From Tetragonia tetragonoides (Eukaryota > Streptophyta > Magnoliopsida > Caryophyllales > Aizoaceae), in the NCBI GenBank assembly GCA_038025085.1, contig CM076146.1:20221001-20285000 (forward strand): DNA of 64,000 nt, read 5' to 3'. The notes beneath the pieces are model-generated. The model was given only the letters and a program-made list of their open reading frames with translations. It had not been told where the DNA came from and ran no database searches. How positions within the stretch are numbered: position 1 is the first letter of the stretch; each line of letters starts with the position of its first letter. Made by a program: the position numbers and the translations under genes. Of this stretch, positions 33,349-45,385 are shown in pieces.

Positions 33349-34397
33349 GGAACTGTGCTTGCGGTGGCGGTTCGAATGATAGTTTGCAGATCCATCACTT
33401 GTTGGAGTCGTCCCTCTCCCATTTTCTAGGACCGTGATAAAAAGGCCCGTTTAAGAAAATAAGAAATAAATGGAAAACTCCACAAAAAGAAAGATTTTAT
33501 TGTTTAAAACAAATATGGGAAAAGAATTTAGCATTAATCCACAACCTGGTGATTTTTAGGAGAGACGCAATTTTATGTAAATAGCATATTTCAGTCAATG
33601 ATCTTTCGACTCTATAATATTAGAAATATATACTCTTGACTTCCCTTTTTTGTAAAAAAATAATGAAAATATACGCTTGACTTGCTTATGGAAATAAATA
33701 AGGACCCTACTCCTGACTTATATATGGAATAAATTGCCGGACTCAAGAAAAGGAAAATGTACTATTGACTTGCTTTGTGGAAATAAATAAGACTCTTTTT
33801 TTATATTTTGTGAAAGATCATTGACGGGAATATATTATTTGCACGCAATCTAATTCATATGGAAAGGAACGTCTTCCTAATATGGTCACTAGCATCGTCG
33901 GAATCATGCATGGATTCTATTTCTTAAACAGAAAAGATCCTAGACTCTATTTGTAAACTTGACAAAACGCACAAGCACACAAAAAGGAAACCTTCCCAAA
34001 GTTGGACTCAAGAAATTCCTAAGGGGGGATCTAGTCCTAATAGCAAGGAAACAATAATTCAAAATGGCAAGTAAATCAATTAGCACCTTGATATAGACTA
34101 TGGGACTAAATGCAATAGCTTGACATAATCTATGGTTGGATAAGGTAACCCACGACCGGATGCGTTTCGTCATCTATAGGATGCATAGTAAAACTAAACG
34201 TACCGTTTTACATATCTCGATTGGAAACATGTAATGTCATGGGGTAAAACACGACTATGTGCAAGGAAATTCAGACCTAGTGGGTCACTAACCAAGTCAT
34301 AGACAATGCTCCAAGTGGTAGATCCTATTATGGTGTGGTGATGACTTTCTACATCTTGCGATGATAACGCATGCGAGTGAATGATATGGATGGACAT
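33349..34397. other. Leader region of element E, inner part
   Basis: No gene seen. At 33620-33800 a loose tandem repeat recurs (TATACTCTTGACTT, TATACGCTTGACTTGC, GTACTATTGACTTGC, each followed by GGAAATAAATAAG). AT-rich with A runs. Confidence 0.5.
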
Positions 34398-35283
34398 TAG
34401 GTTGACTCTCTCTCTCCCTCTCTCATATTAAAACCAGAAACTCTGATTCTACTCCTTCTTTAGGTTAGCCCTAGCACCACAAAATAAACATTCACACTTC
34501 ATCAAGAGCATGAATTCAAGTAACATAACCCAATAAATTCATTGTGAGCATCCAGGTAATCCAACCTGGGGTTTTCAATAAATTTTATATTGCTTGTTAT
34601 TACTAACGAATTTTGTTTATGTGCATTTTCGAGCAAAAGGGCTTGTATTAAGCCTAATTAATAGATGAATGAATGTTTTAAATTTGTTATTTATTGCTTC
34701 TTATGTTTAAATTATGCTTTGTTTGTGGATTAGCTGGTGAATTATTTGTTTGTCTTCTAACTCGCAGGTTTTAGCATATTTATCGTTTTCTAGCAATAAG
34801 AGCATGTAATTTGATAAAGTGTTAAAAGTGGTCACAATAATAATAATTGTTCAACCCATTAGTTAAAAGTAGCATTTTGGATAAATTGAACCCTGTTTGG
34901 AACCGTAGCATTAATAATTATATTGAATCGATTAGTAAAGGTCGTTGTTGTCAACAGGCTCGTTGGGTGCCTAACACCTTCCTAGCTCGTACTCACGCCC
35001 CCGAACTCATTTATGAAGTCAATTTTCCCAATAGGGATTGGGGTGCACAGGAATTGAGTTGACGTCTTTCTAGACTATTGACTTGATTCGAAGGTTTCAA
35101 AATTACGTGAAATTCGGTGGCGACATCCGACAATCTTAATCATATCCTTAGTGCAAAAGGAAAATCTTCATGTGCATTCACACTCAAAGATTCACGAAAG
35201 CCCGAACAAGCGCGCTCTCCCAGGCTGCCCGAAACCCGAAGACTGGGCGAAGGAAAAAGGGGAGAAAAATCCGGTATCCTACA
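34398..35283 (+). repeat. LTR fragment related to 19577-21109
   Basis: 34398-35227 matches 20190-21060 (start GGTTGACTCTCTCTCTC, then TTAGCCCTAGCACCA, and GTTGGGTGCCTAACACCTTCC). It lacks the U3 end. The right tail differs and may end at TATCCTACA (35283). Same orientation as the other copy. How it came to lie in the leader of E is unclear. Confidence 0.65.
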
Positions 35284-36322
35284 ACTGAGATATACCTTTT
35301 TTTTTTTTTTTTTGGTCAAGCTCGAAGTGAGCGCTTACATACTCCGTGCATGTGCATACATGTGCCTCTAATACATAGTCAAATGTGATGATTAAGTCTT
35401 ACGGGGGATGAGGCCGTTACGTAGTTCTGTTACAAGTGGTTAACAAAAAGGTTGACTTCCTAGATAGGTGATGAAAGATTTACTTCCTAATTGGTTGAAC
35501 TCAAATAAGCTGCCTACGTACCCCAAGTACGGGTGAATACATGTGTTTCTAATCAGAGTTGATAAGAGGGCACATTGATTCATGGGGATCAGACTATACG
35601 TAATTCTGGCAGGTTAGAATGGTTCATGAGGGAAACACTGTACTGACTTGGAGGATAAACATATATTTTTTTTAAAAACACACAAATGGGTATGTACATT
35701 CTTTTTGAAAAGACATTTTTTTTTTTGAAACTTGTGGCATTTTGGGAAAGTCCTTTAAAATGATAGTTCTCACGAGAGAGATTTATTTTTTGAAAACCTT
35801 TTTGTTTTTTTTTTTTTGTTTTTTTTTGATAATATGCATTAGATGCATGAATGCAAATGGATGCATAGTGTCGGACTGACTCAATAAATGAATACAAGTA
35901 ACCGATTCAAGCATGCATCGGTCCCAAGTGCTCCTAAAGCTGAACTATAGACGATATTTCAGGTGCTTCATTTCACTTAGTTTTTGGAGTACACACACAG
36001 TGCTGACACTCCATGAAAGCCAATATGTGTGGTAGCTTCCTTAATATTTTATTGGTTAGCTAATCTGGCGCTCACTCCATGAACGGGCGACCAGGCTACA
36101 AAAGTAGTAAATTGAGATCGCATGTGTGTGTGGAGACCATTTGTTCAAACAAGCATTCTAAACACACGTAATTTTCACATATGTACATGATATACACAAG
36201 ATATATATGAAATATAAACAATAGGCATTTCATAACATCATTCAATTTGCTTTCAAAGGGATAGAATGTACTTTCGGATTTAGACCTCTTATAAAAATAA
36301 TTCCCCAGCAGAATCGCCGGTC
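35284..36322 (-). other. Leader and primer-binding site of element E
   Basis: Primer site at 36302-36319 (minus CGGCGATTCTGCTGGGGA), three bases from the LTR end, in the same style as A and B; Ogre/Tat elements use a tRNA-Arg-type primer and this fits that pattern. Two copies of the CCTACGTA...TACGTAGTTC motif pair are near 35410 and 35515. No gene seen. Confidence 0.6.
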
Positions 36323-39300
36323 TGTGGGGCTAGATTCTCGGGTTTTTTCTGGATTAGGCCCCGGGAATCGTCGCGATACATGCCAGAGGCACGTCCGATT
36401 GAAGAGGCCAATTGTCAAGGAATCATCTTAAGGTTCGAAATCGCCACTTTGTTATGGCCCGAAGAAGGACGGGATTTTTACAAAAGAAGAGTCGCCACCT
36501 TGTTATGACCCAAACAAGGAAGGGTTTTTACAAAGAAGAGTCGCCACCTTGTTATGACCTAAACAAGGAAGGGTTTTTATAAAGGATTTTAAAGAAAACC
36601 ATTTAAGAAACCCAAAAGTTGACTCTATCGCGATAAGGCACGAAAATACTTTTACTGGTCTGCGAATCAGAGATCTTAACTTGGGGTCTAGGTTAGAAGG
36701 TACGGACGTCCTCGGACCCGTCTCCTCCTCCGTACTGAGTACGGGCTCTTTACTAATACGTTGTATCCCATATGAAAGCTTTGAATTGAATTATGTAATG
36801 CCTTGAATGATAAAAGAAAAACACATGTATATACACGTTGTCACATAGCACACTTGTGTATAAAAAGCGGTTTTGAACCGATGTATTCGCTTATGTACGG
36901 CGGGTTTGGATATTGCAAATACTGTACTACGTACCATTCATCGTAGGTCTTGAATCTACTCCTGGATCAAAACCCTTACGTAGTTCTGATCGAGGGATCC
37001 AGTCAGTAAGACTCCTTGGGTGTCACTAAGGCGGGTATGGATGTTCTATCCCGTAAAGAGGGATATAATTGAGAAACTTATAGGATGACTCGCAACTTAG
37101 AGGCGAATTGATCCGAGAAACCCCCTACTCTCCTCGAAGATGTGGGAAAAGGCTCAAATGGGAAGATTTGCCCGTTCATCAGAGGCGTTCAATCCAACAA
37201 CATTTGGTAATATACGGGGATCAACACAATTCTTAGCTTTGAGTAAAAATATTAGACTTCTCAAAAATATTTGTTCTTCACTGGGGAATAACATTCATTT
37301 GGGGTTAGTAAATGGATGATTTGTGTAGAGTATGGATATGTATTGGTGGGTAATGGCTTAAAGGAGTCTTTCCGATAGGATCCCCCGGGATGGCCTGAAA
37401 CCAAATAAGAGGGGACGATCAATAATTAGCTTCTATTCGATCATAGGTATTCCACTGGGGAAATGTGGATTCCACTGGGGAATGTGAATTTTTATGGTGG
37501 TGATTTGATGGAATGGTAGGTGGAACACCCATGATCGCGTAAAAGCGAATTTCTGATTCTAACCTCGAATTTGGCCCCGGGCCGGGATGTGTACATAAAC
37601 GAATACACTGGCTTTATTGAAAACGTTTTTAACATAATATATAACACACAAGTGAGAAAAGTTCTTTTCATTTTATTTTCCGAGTTGAATTATTAGGTGG
37701 AAGCATATGAATGCAAATATACAACATGCAAATAAAGAAGCATCGGAATAAACAAATTACAAGTCGCGTATTTACAAAAAAAATACAAAAAATGTCTAAA
37801 AGTCCTAAAAAGGAGAAAAAGATTTGATCTTCATGTACATGGTGGCTCCGGAGCTCGATCTTGATCTTCATCTTCAAAAGTTGGAGTTATTCACAAAGGA
37901 TTGGTTCATTTACAAAAGAATTAATTTATTTACAAAAGAGTTGGTTATTTACAAAGACGGTTTGAAAGAACCGACAAGGAATTAGTCCAACCGCGAATTA
38001 TTAACTCCAAATCTATTTTTATAAGTAGTGGGACACACTAAAAAAATAAACTGAAGAGTTTCGTATTTTTGTGGGCTTGCTTGATAATTAAATGAAAATC
38101 ATTTGTAGAATCGAACAAAACCGATTATACAATAATCTGGACAGAACTTCTAAAATTCATATCTTGGTCATAATGCAACCAAATTGAGTGCATAAAAAGC
38201 CTAACTTGGTTCATTTTACTTTATGTTTCCACTGTAAAAAGCTCAAGTCAAGAAAGTTGACGATCGGTGAGTTATTTATGATTTACAAGCTTTTGGAAGT
38301 CTTTGGACAGACCATTGGTTTTTGATTTATTAGGAAATATGTACAAGTGATCTAGGTCTAATATTTACAGGCCACAGACTGTACTGGAAGTTGGGTCTGT
38401 ACACAAAATTGCATGAATTTTAGACAATTCTTTGTTATTTAACAAAAATAAACAAAAGAACTATACAAAAGCCCTAATGTTTTATGTTAACCAAATGTGT
38501 TTCACTTTGACAGGATCAAGCTCGGTTTGATTAATTTATTAAAATCGAAAACACATCTGAATGGAGTGATTCCAAAGTCGAAATTGGTTCGTAATGAGTC
38601 TATTATCCAAATCAAAGTTCATCTTTCATTGAAGACGTACTAAACACCGCAGACTTTCAGTTAAGTGAAAATTATCATTTCTAGACCTATACTCGGTTGG
38701 TTAATTTTAGAATTAAATCTACTTCGTTAAAGTTGAATCCGTCTTTACAGATTGAAGTTGACACACTAACAAATTTCTAAAAAAATTTATCAAGAAAAAC
38801 AAACTATCCTAAGTGGTTAAATAGAGCCATTTATTTACAATGTCGAAATCTGAGAAAATCTTTAAAGGGACAGCAATACTTCGTCTTTTGAAAATACATT
38901 TAAAAATCATCTGGCCTCCACACTAGACGAAATAGGTGGCTGTAGAAAGTTAGGTAACTCCTCTTTAAGTTCCTCCGAAATATACCAAGCTCAAAACTTA
39001 ACCATTTATTAGTGATTTACAGATATATGGACGTTGGTCGTTTTTTAGACACAGAAACTTCAATTTTTTGTTGGGGACGATTTTAACTGTTTGATCTGGA
39101 TGATTTTTATCTCGTTAGAAAGCCCTTTGGACAAGGTTCTATTTGACACTAATTGCATCAAATTTCAAACGTTTTATTTTCTCTTTGGGCTTTGGGCTTG
39201 GCATTGCTAAAGGGTTGGGTCACATTATGGACCTTAGGTACCCTTTTAGCCCAAATCATTTATTTTAATTAGGCTAATTACAGTTAATGCTAATATTAAC

Positions 39301-39347
39301 TGTAATAATTATTTAAAAGAAATACGAGTCAAACTTCGGCGTCTACA
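36323..39347 (-). repeat. 5' LTR of element E (about 3 kb)
   Basis: Minus strand begins TGTAGACGCCGAAGTTTGAC and ends AGCCCCACA just before the primer site. At about 3 kb it is the longest LTR here. U5 holds a threefold repeat (36441-36590). Its outer end abuts another LTR at 39348. No coding frame of note in it. The partner LTR is absent because E is cut at 21110. Confidence 0.75.
36441..36590. repeat. Threefold 49-51 bp tandem repeat in LTR of E
   Basis: Units start TCGCCAC at 36441, 36492 and 36541, with TTGTTATGACC and GGGTTTTTA in each. The units lie just inside the LTR end near the primer site. Confidence 0.9.
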
Positions 39348-40449
39348 TCGGGTAGCCGCTGGGCTTGGTTTTTGGCTGGGCCGAGTTTGGCGCCGGGTTT
39401 GCAACCCTAGGCCGCTAATTCCGTCCCCTAACTCTTTAAATACTCCCTTTCACCCTCTTTTGAGGGAGGTTGTCAGTTTATAATTTTAAGACCAATTTGA
39501 GGGCACAAATACCCCAAATCATAGAGAATTCAGATTTTTGAAGACACAAGCAACCCATTGCACCCAACCTAGCAGCCAAGATTGAAGAGAAATTCCAATT
39601 CTACTAGTTCCGTTCGAATAGAACGTCCAGGTTAACCATCCTGAGGGCCTGAATCTCTTATAAAACTTCTTTTTTTATTTATAATCATGTTTTATTTAGC
39701 TTTTGATTATGGTTGAGTAATTATGCATGTTTTGACCCTTGTAAATATTATGCATGTTAGTTTAATTTAAAGTTCGCATCTTTTTATTAGTTTATGCAAG
39801 TTTGCATTTCATTGTTTGTGCATCCATATAGCAACCTCCTAGGTTTATTTTAGCATAAAGTTAATATTTTTGCATTGTTCTTCTATTTAGGTTACTAACA
39901 AATTTATTGATGTGCATGTGCAATGCTTGGCGCTTTTAACAAAGTGTGGTAGGTTGGAGCGGTTTTATTATTGCTTTCAACTTTTGCTTGTGTTTGATAA
40001 ATAATATGCATGCAAATTGGATATAAATTGTGCAAAGTGATAACGATAGGTAATTTGGTTGTCTTTAACCCGCCTAGTTAAATTTTGGATCCTGGAAGAC
40101 CGGATTTGTATGGAACCATATAGCATAAATAAATATTTGACATGGATAGGGTTAGTAGAGGCCGTTAATACGGGCGATTTAGATGAGATTCGTTTTGTTT
40201 ATTTCGTACCTACACCCCCGAACTCAATATTTAGCCCCTTGGGTATGAGTCAATTCCAAATTGGAATTGGGTGCACTTTTTGATGGTTTCCAATTGTTTC
40301 CTAAAAATTGGTGGCGACTTCATTGCTTGAAAATTATTTTTCCCCATTATAATTGAATTTAAATTGCATATGACGTATTATTTAAGAACCATTAATTCCA
40401 ACACTAAAGCGCTCGAAAATTAGCGCTGGAAATGCGAGGGTTCTTACAA
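39348..40449 (+). repeat. LTR H, right part only
   Basis: Plus-strand LTR tail: TATA-like CTTTAAATACTCCC near 39435, GTAGAGGCCGTTAATACGGGCG at about 40153 and CCCCCGAACTC near 40212, like the other Tat-type LTRs; it ends GAGGGTTCTTACA at 40449. The left part is displaced by element E. The right flank is a PMD exon, so H was inserted in that gene. Confidence 0.65.
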
Positions 40450-41477
40450 TCTCATGGTGGCGTATACCGAGTATGCCGAGGCTCGATTGTGCCCTAACTT
40501 CATCACGGATCCGGTAAGTAGTTTATTTTGTTTCTCTACTTCTTTTGGAAATTTAGAAATGTGTCTAATACTTTCCAGTTTTGCAGAGTGCTGCGAGTTC
40601 TTCGTTGTCCCATTCGACTGCTTCTTCTCCGGGCCCCACTCCTCCTACCATGTCGATGGGCTATATAGGAGCAAACGGGTTTTTTCTGGTTCTTTCCATT
40701 CTAGAGTGTCGCGGTCCTGATGAGGAGGTCGAGGGATTGCCTCTACCAAGTGGTTGTAGGGGGGTAAGTTAAAATCCATTGTGATTTGCAACATTTCCCT
40801 TATGTTTATACTGACTCTTCTTTTGTCTTTACAGTTGAATGTTGTTGAGATGCGAAAGATATATAGGGGCATGCATGCCCTAAGTAGTGGATGTCCAAGT
40901 TCGCGACTCGGAGTATGTGCACGAGTTGTAGATCCGACTTTTGGAAAGTATGTTGATTTCAATTAATAATGCTTGATTTGAATTTTTTTATAATTTCCTG
41001 ACTTTGGTTTTACTTCTGTAGCCTGTTCCCCTGGCGAGGCGTCTTAGGCCTTCGGCTACTTGTGCTCCCTAGTCTACGTGTATGCCGCAGCGTCCTCCTC
41101 CGAGGCAGGAGAGCACGGAGGTGCGTCATGGGACACCTCGAGCCTGAGTGGATACGGGGAACCCGCCATAGGTGCCTTAGTTTCCGCAGTGGCATGCACC
41201 GCCTCCCTATATGGGGTATCCGGGCTATCCCATGCGTATGTACCCTCCCATTCCGTAAATGGGTTCTTGAAGTCAAAAGATTATGAGGTATGACAGTTAT
41301 TTGAGCATGTCAGAGCCACCTCGTCATTCACTTGATCTTGCTCATTTGGCGGGTTCATTATTTGGCTTTGACCCTAGAGCTTGGGCGATGGCTCAACCCA
41401 GCCCTTCAGATGCTCCATCCTTGGGTGGGCCCGTAGAGTCGTCTCAGGCGGGTGCCAGTACTGGCGAAGATGGCTAG
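40450..41477 (+). pseudogene. PMD-like gene copy 3, 3' exons
   Basis: Starts within the exon LMVAYTEYAEARLCPNFITDP, joined to LTR H at 40449. The donor GGTAAGTAG is intact here. Next exons: AASSSLSHSTASSPGPTPPTMSM with a GTAAGT donor near 40760; LNVVEMRKIYRGMHALSSG with a GTATG donor near 40948; and the Pro-rich last exon, with frame changes, ending EPPRHSLDLAHLAGSLFGFDP and ASTGEDG, stop at 41475-41477. Each exon matches copy 2. Element B starts six bases after the stop. Confidence 0.68.
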
Positions 41478-41483
41478 TTATAT

Positions 41484-42760
41484 TGTAGACGCCAAAAAAG
41501 CGCCTTCAGATTTCGCCGCAAAAGCCCGATGACGAAAAGAGTAATTTATAAACTTGAATGCTATCTTTGCTTTAATAGTTAAAATAAGGTCTCAGGTTTT
41601 TCCTCGATCACTCTTTCATTCTGACCCCATTCAAAAGCCCCGTTCAAGAGCTTTTCAACGACACCTCTCGTGTCTTTTTTCGATTGCTTGTCGCCAAATT
41701 TTGAACCAGGGGTAAAACCGTCTTTTACCGCAGAAGGGTAAAACGGTCATTTCACATTTTTGGAAAACCAAAATTCCTCCGAAAATTACAATTGACTGGA
41801 TGTCGTCATATGACATCATCCAGCTACCAAGCTGACACCCGTCAGCGGCGCTGGGATAACAATAGTGTCGCTAGCGGCGCTCGCTGGGTCTCCAGGCCTG
41901 ACTTTTTTTAAGCCCAAATTCCAAATTTCGGCCTTCCTTCACCTGTCCAACCCTACTTCCTGCGCCTATAAATACGACCCTCGAGCCTCATTCAAAAACA
42001 CACAATGTACAGTTGACAACCTCTATTCTCAGTTGACTACTCCCGAGTTTCCCCCTCTTTCTTCCAAATTTGAGATCTTGTGTTTACTATTTTTGCTAAA
42101 TAGCCTACAATTCAGTTACTAACTCATGAGGGCTCATATTAAATTAACTGCCTAATTATTTATTTTCTAGTAGTCATAATGTAGATATCATGCCCACAAC
42201 GTCTTTTATCGCTTACTAAATATTGTCTTTCAAAGCATGTCTAGTCGTTGTAATGCTCAACTTGCCAATCGAATTGCTTGTCTAAACAAGGGTTAGAAAT
42301 AAATGTTGTGATGCTTGTGATGAACCAATTAATAGTCTAAGTATAGGTTGTTAATCCGGTTTGTGTGGGAGTCATGTCTTTAAATTATTAAGCAAACTTG
42401 AGTTAGTAGAGGTCGTCATAATATGGGCGAGTTGGGTGCCTAACACCTTCCCACCTCGTACCTTCGCCCCCGAACCCTTTATTCTTGGGTACTCATATGT
42501 TCTATATGAGCGGGAGTCTTTCTAAAAACATGATCAGTTCACTTATCGTGCTATTGGGTTGTCCCTTCGGATTGTCCTTTCGGTTTGTCCCAACGATAAA
42601 ACCCCGATAGCAGATTTGTGACCTCTTTCATGGTTTCTATGCAATTCAAGCCTTTACAAAATCTTTTGTAACTCGATGGTCCCTTTAACTTATCTAAACC
42701 CCCAACTTACAAATCTTCTATAAGGACACAGTCCGAGGCGAGAAATCCCGGGTCCTTACA
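41484..42760 (+). repeat. 5' LTR of element B
   Basis: TGTAGACGCCAAAAAAGCGC to CGGGTCCTTACA. It aligns with LTR A over its length. TATA box CCTATAAATACG at about 41966. It has the shared block GAGTTGGGTGCCTAACACC near 42428. Confidence 0.85.
41799..41973 (+). promoter_or_regulatory. Promoter of LTR B with TGACG-type palindrome
   Basis: GGATGTCGTCAT/ATGACATCATCC at 41799-41822 is an imperfect palindrome, the counterpart of the perfect one in LTR A. The left arm keeps TGACG (read on minus). TATA box about 145 bp downstream. Confidence 0.5.
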
Positions 42761-43957
42761 GTGGCTATTTCACTGGGGATTTATTTAAGAGGGTGACACT
42801 CGAAATTCAACTTTGCTTAAGTGTTTAATAACATGTTCCATATATTGCATCATTTGCATGTTCATTTTGACACTTATCGACCCTCGAGGAAGTTTTTGTC
42901 GTAACTCGTAGACAACCCGTATATCAAAAGGAAAATACAGTTGTCCTATCGTGCAAACCGACGCTTTCTCACCCATGACTCATCGACTATTGTTAGTGAA
43001 AAAGAGTTATAATTGATGTGTCGACCATCCGCCGAACGAAAATTGTAATTTGTCTTGGTGACCTCACAGGAGCCAAAAGCCTTTAGCCCACATTTGTGCA
43101 TTCGCTTGCTTGTTGTGCATGTGTCGTTGTAATGCCCGTCTGATCACATGTTTGCCTGTAAACTACGTGGTTGTAATGTTTGCCTGAATGCATGAATGTC
43201 GTGACTATGTGCCAACATGTACTTACGTGTTAGCTAGTTCCTAATGCCCAAAGACGGTGCGAGAATTCCATTCAATGAACACTCGTCATTTTCACAATGA
43301 TATATTCTGTCATAGTCATGAACAATTACCTAGGATCTTTTTTAGCCAAAAAAAAGAGTCAGTCACTCCAATTTCTCCTCTCCCATTTTCTATTTGTTTA
43401 TTTCTTTTTTGTTTGATGTATTTCAGATTCGGTCAAAAAAAGAAAAGCAAAAAAAAAAAAAAACAAGAAGGGCGGTTAAAAAAAAAAAAACACCCAAAAA
43501 AAATCGCGGAAAAATAAAATAAGAAATGGCCGAAATTCTATTATTTTATTTTATCCCATTTTCCATTTTCTTTGAGGCTCGAATAAAAAAAAAATAGATA
43601 GTCTGTCTTTTTCTTATTTTCGTCCATTGACTTCATTTTCCTTTGATATTAGGGAAATATTTGGGCATTTAGGCTTAAGGATCTTTTTTCTAGGACAATG
43701 TGTTTTCTATGTGCGGGTCGTCCTTTTCATTATGTGAGAGTCTGATGGTCTTTTCTTGTTACTAAGTGCTCCATGCTTCCTATTCAGGATAGGGGGTCCG
43801 AAGAAGAAAGGAAACATTGAGAAAAGTTGGGCTCGGTCTTCGGCAAGGCTAGTTCGCCTGCAACCGTCTACACCGCCAAGTTCCCGGTTACTTCCACCAC
43901 AAACAGCCTCACCATCAATAAATTCTCCACCACTAATCGCACTCCCAAAACTTCACC
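42761..43957 (+). other. Primer-binding site and leader of element B
   Basis: TGGCTATTTCACTGGGGAT at 42762-42780, one base from the LTR. The leader matches that of A, including GTGCGAGAATTCCATTCAATG near 43257 and long A runs (43436-43510). No gene seen. Confidence 0.7.
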
Positions 43958-44765
43958 ATGGTCAAGACCACTGACTAAAAGCTCGATGAGATCGCAGGCG
44001 AGTTAGAAAAGATGCGAGTCAGGATTGATGATTTTGAAAGAAAAGAATCCTCTCTAACCCATACACTGAGGAGGATGAGCAAGTCACTAAGCTCAAAAAG
44101 ATTGACTTCATTGCCAACTACAATGCCAATGATGATAAGGTCAAAGTCAAGGGCAAGCATCCAGCCAAGTTCTCCATGCCCGAAGTGATGACATTCACTA
44201 GAACTGATGATCCACAAATCACCTCAAGGCCATCACTACCGCCATGGTTTTGAGAGGAATTGACGAAAGTATCTACATACACTTGTTCCGACAGACTCTT
44301 GATGCCTCGACTCGTCGTTGGTTCTACACCTTGAATTTTGAAAAGTACCATACTTGGTCAGAGTTCAATACAATCTTCCTTGCATGCTACAAGGAAAATG
44401 TTGTCCTCTCCATGGCCCTTCGAGAATTAGAGATCACCAAGCAAGGAAAATATGAGGGGTTCCTTGCCTTTCCTCAACGTTGGAGGCTAAAGGTGGCCAA
44501 ACTTGTTTAGAAATCTGCGCAAAGTGATGAAATCCGCCAATTCATCAAGAATCTGCAACCTGCTAACTAGAAACGCCTCCTGTACCAAACAATTGACTCC
44601 TAAAACTGGCTCTATGATGTGGGTATCTTAATTGACGATAATCTCTACTGTCAATATCACTGGGTGTTTGGTCACCGCACGGATGACTGCATCCGCCCGC
44701 AAGATGGTATACAAGAAATCATGGACAAGAAAGAAGAAGAGAATGCCTATGGAGCCTGGAACTAG
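43958..44765 (+). pseudogene. Gag of element B (broken)
   Basis: ATG 43958 (MVKTTD) followed at once by a stop, then KLDEIAGELEKMRVRIDD in the same frame. The core has FSMPEVMTFTRTDD, MVLRGIDESIYIHLFRQTLD, WSEFNTIFLACYKENVV and ELEITKQGKYEGFLAF. A CX2HX4HX4C zinc motif, CQYHWVFGHRTDDC, lies near 44660. Ends at 44763-44765. Stops and frame changes near 44220, 44510 and 44560 break it. Confidence 0.85.
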
Positions 44766-45120
44766 TTGGCTACAAGCAAGAGTTAGAGGAATCGAGTCTG
44801 AGTCCCCAAGTTTTATCGAGTTAGGATCATAGCTAAATCTCTAGGTTGAGTCTTGGACGGGGTGTTTCCCTTTTACTTTTTTTCTATGTGTAGTTTCTTT
44901 TTGACAGGAATTAGAGACCCTCTTATCTAAAGTCATGTGTGCTTATTTTTTGCAAATCTATAAAAATTCCTCTTGCTCATTTCTTCCTTTGTTTAGCTAT
45001 TGATAAATCCAATAAACTCAAAGTTGCACAAATCATAAACTAATCAATTTAAGCAATGTAAGTAAACTTCGCAAAGCAAGAATGCAAATTATCTCTTATA
45101 CAGGAATTTGAGCTGCTGAA
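44766..45120 (+). other. Post-gag tail and conserved intron-like spacer of element B
   Basis: About 44865-44930 encodes a tail ending FFLTGIRDPLI and stop, as in A. Then the non-coding spacer shared with A (3119-3328), ending TATCTCTTATACAG before integrase. Protease, RT and RNase H are absent. Confidence 0.6.
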
Positions 45121-45385
45121 CTCCCTCAACAATGCCACTCCGCATACAAAGAAGAAGTGAGCCAGCCTTCTCCAACAACCTCGACACGAATCTAATCCTG
45201 GCTCCAATCGAAGAAGACCCTTGGTACCAAGACGTCTTCAACTACAGGCACATACCCTCCAAACGCGCCAATAAGAGCTCAACGGGCCATTCGTCTCTTA
45301 GCGGTGCAATACACAAAATACAAGGGGGTTCTATACAAGAAGTCCCACAATGGAGTCATCCCACAATGGAGTCCCAGAATGCAAG
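45121..45385 (+). pseudogene. Integrase N-terminal fragment of element B
   Basis: MPLRIQRRSEPAFSNNLDTN, LAPIEEDPWYQDVFNY and GAIHKIQGGSIQEV match the start of the integrase part in A (RRSEHAFCNN, LAPIEEDPWHQNVFNY, IHRIQGGSIQKI). The sequence changes to LTR C at about 45386, before the zinc finger. Confidence 0.75.

Larger units (their letters stand above)
21110..39347 (-). mobile_element. Element E: Tat-lineage Ty3/gypsy, split by element F
   Basis: Minus-strand order: LTR 36323-39347, primer site 36302-36322, leader, gag, protease, then element F (24016-30566), then RT, RNase H, second RNase H and integrase. The reading on the two sides of F is continuous once F and one GGGTG copy are ignored. 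The 3' end is cut at 21110 inside the integrase core. It has the most complete Tat gene order in the window and is the reference for what A, B and D have lost. Its 5' LTR lies inside another LTR (39348-40449). Confidence 0.85.
41484..45385 (+). mobile_element. Element B: Tat-lineage Ty3/gypsy without RT
   Basis: LTR 41484-42760, primer site 42761-42780, leader, gag to 44765, a stretch ending FFLTGIRDPLI, conserved spacer, then the first part of integrase cut at 45385 by LTR sequence of element C. Homologous to element A in LTR, leader, gag, spacer and integrase. RT and RNase H are missing at the same place as in A; the protease is missing as well. Confidence 0.8.

Noticed and set aside
41484..45385. 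Element B as simple deletion of an ordinary Tat element
   Set aside because: The spacer and the missing RT are shared with element A, so an ancestral RT-less form is preferred; loss of the protease in B does look private.
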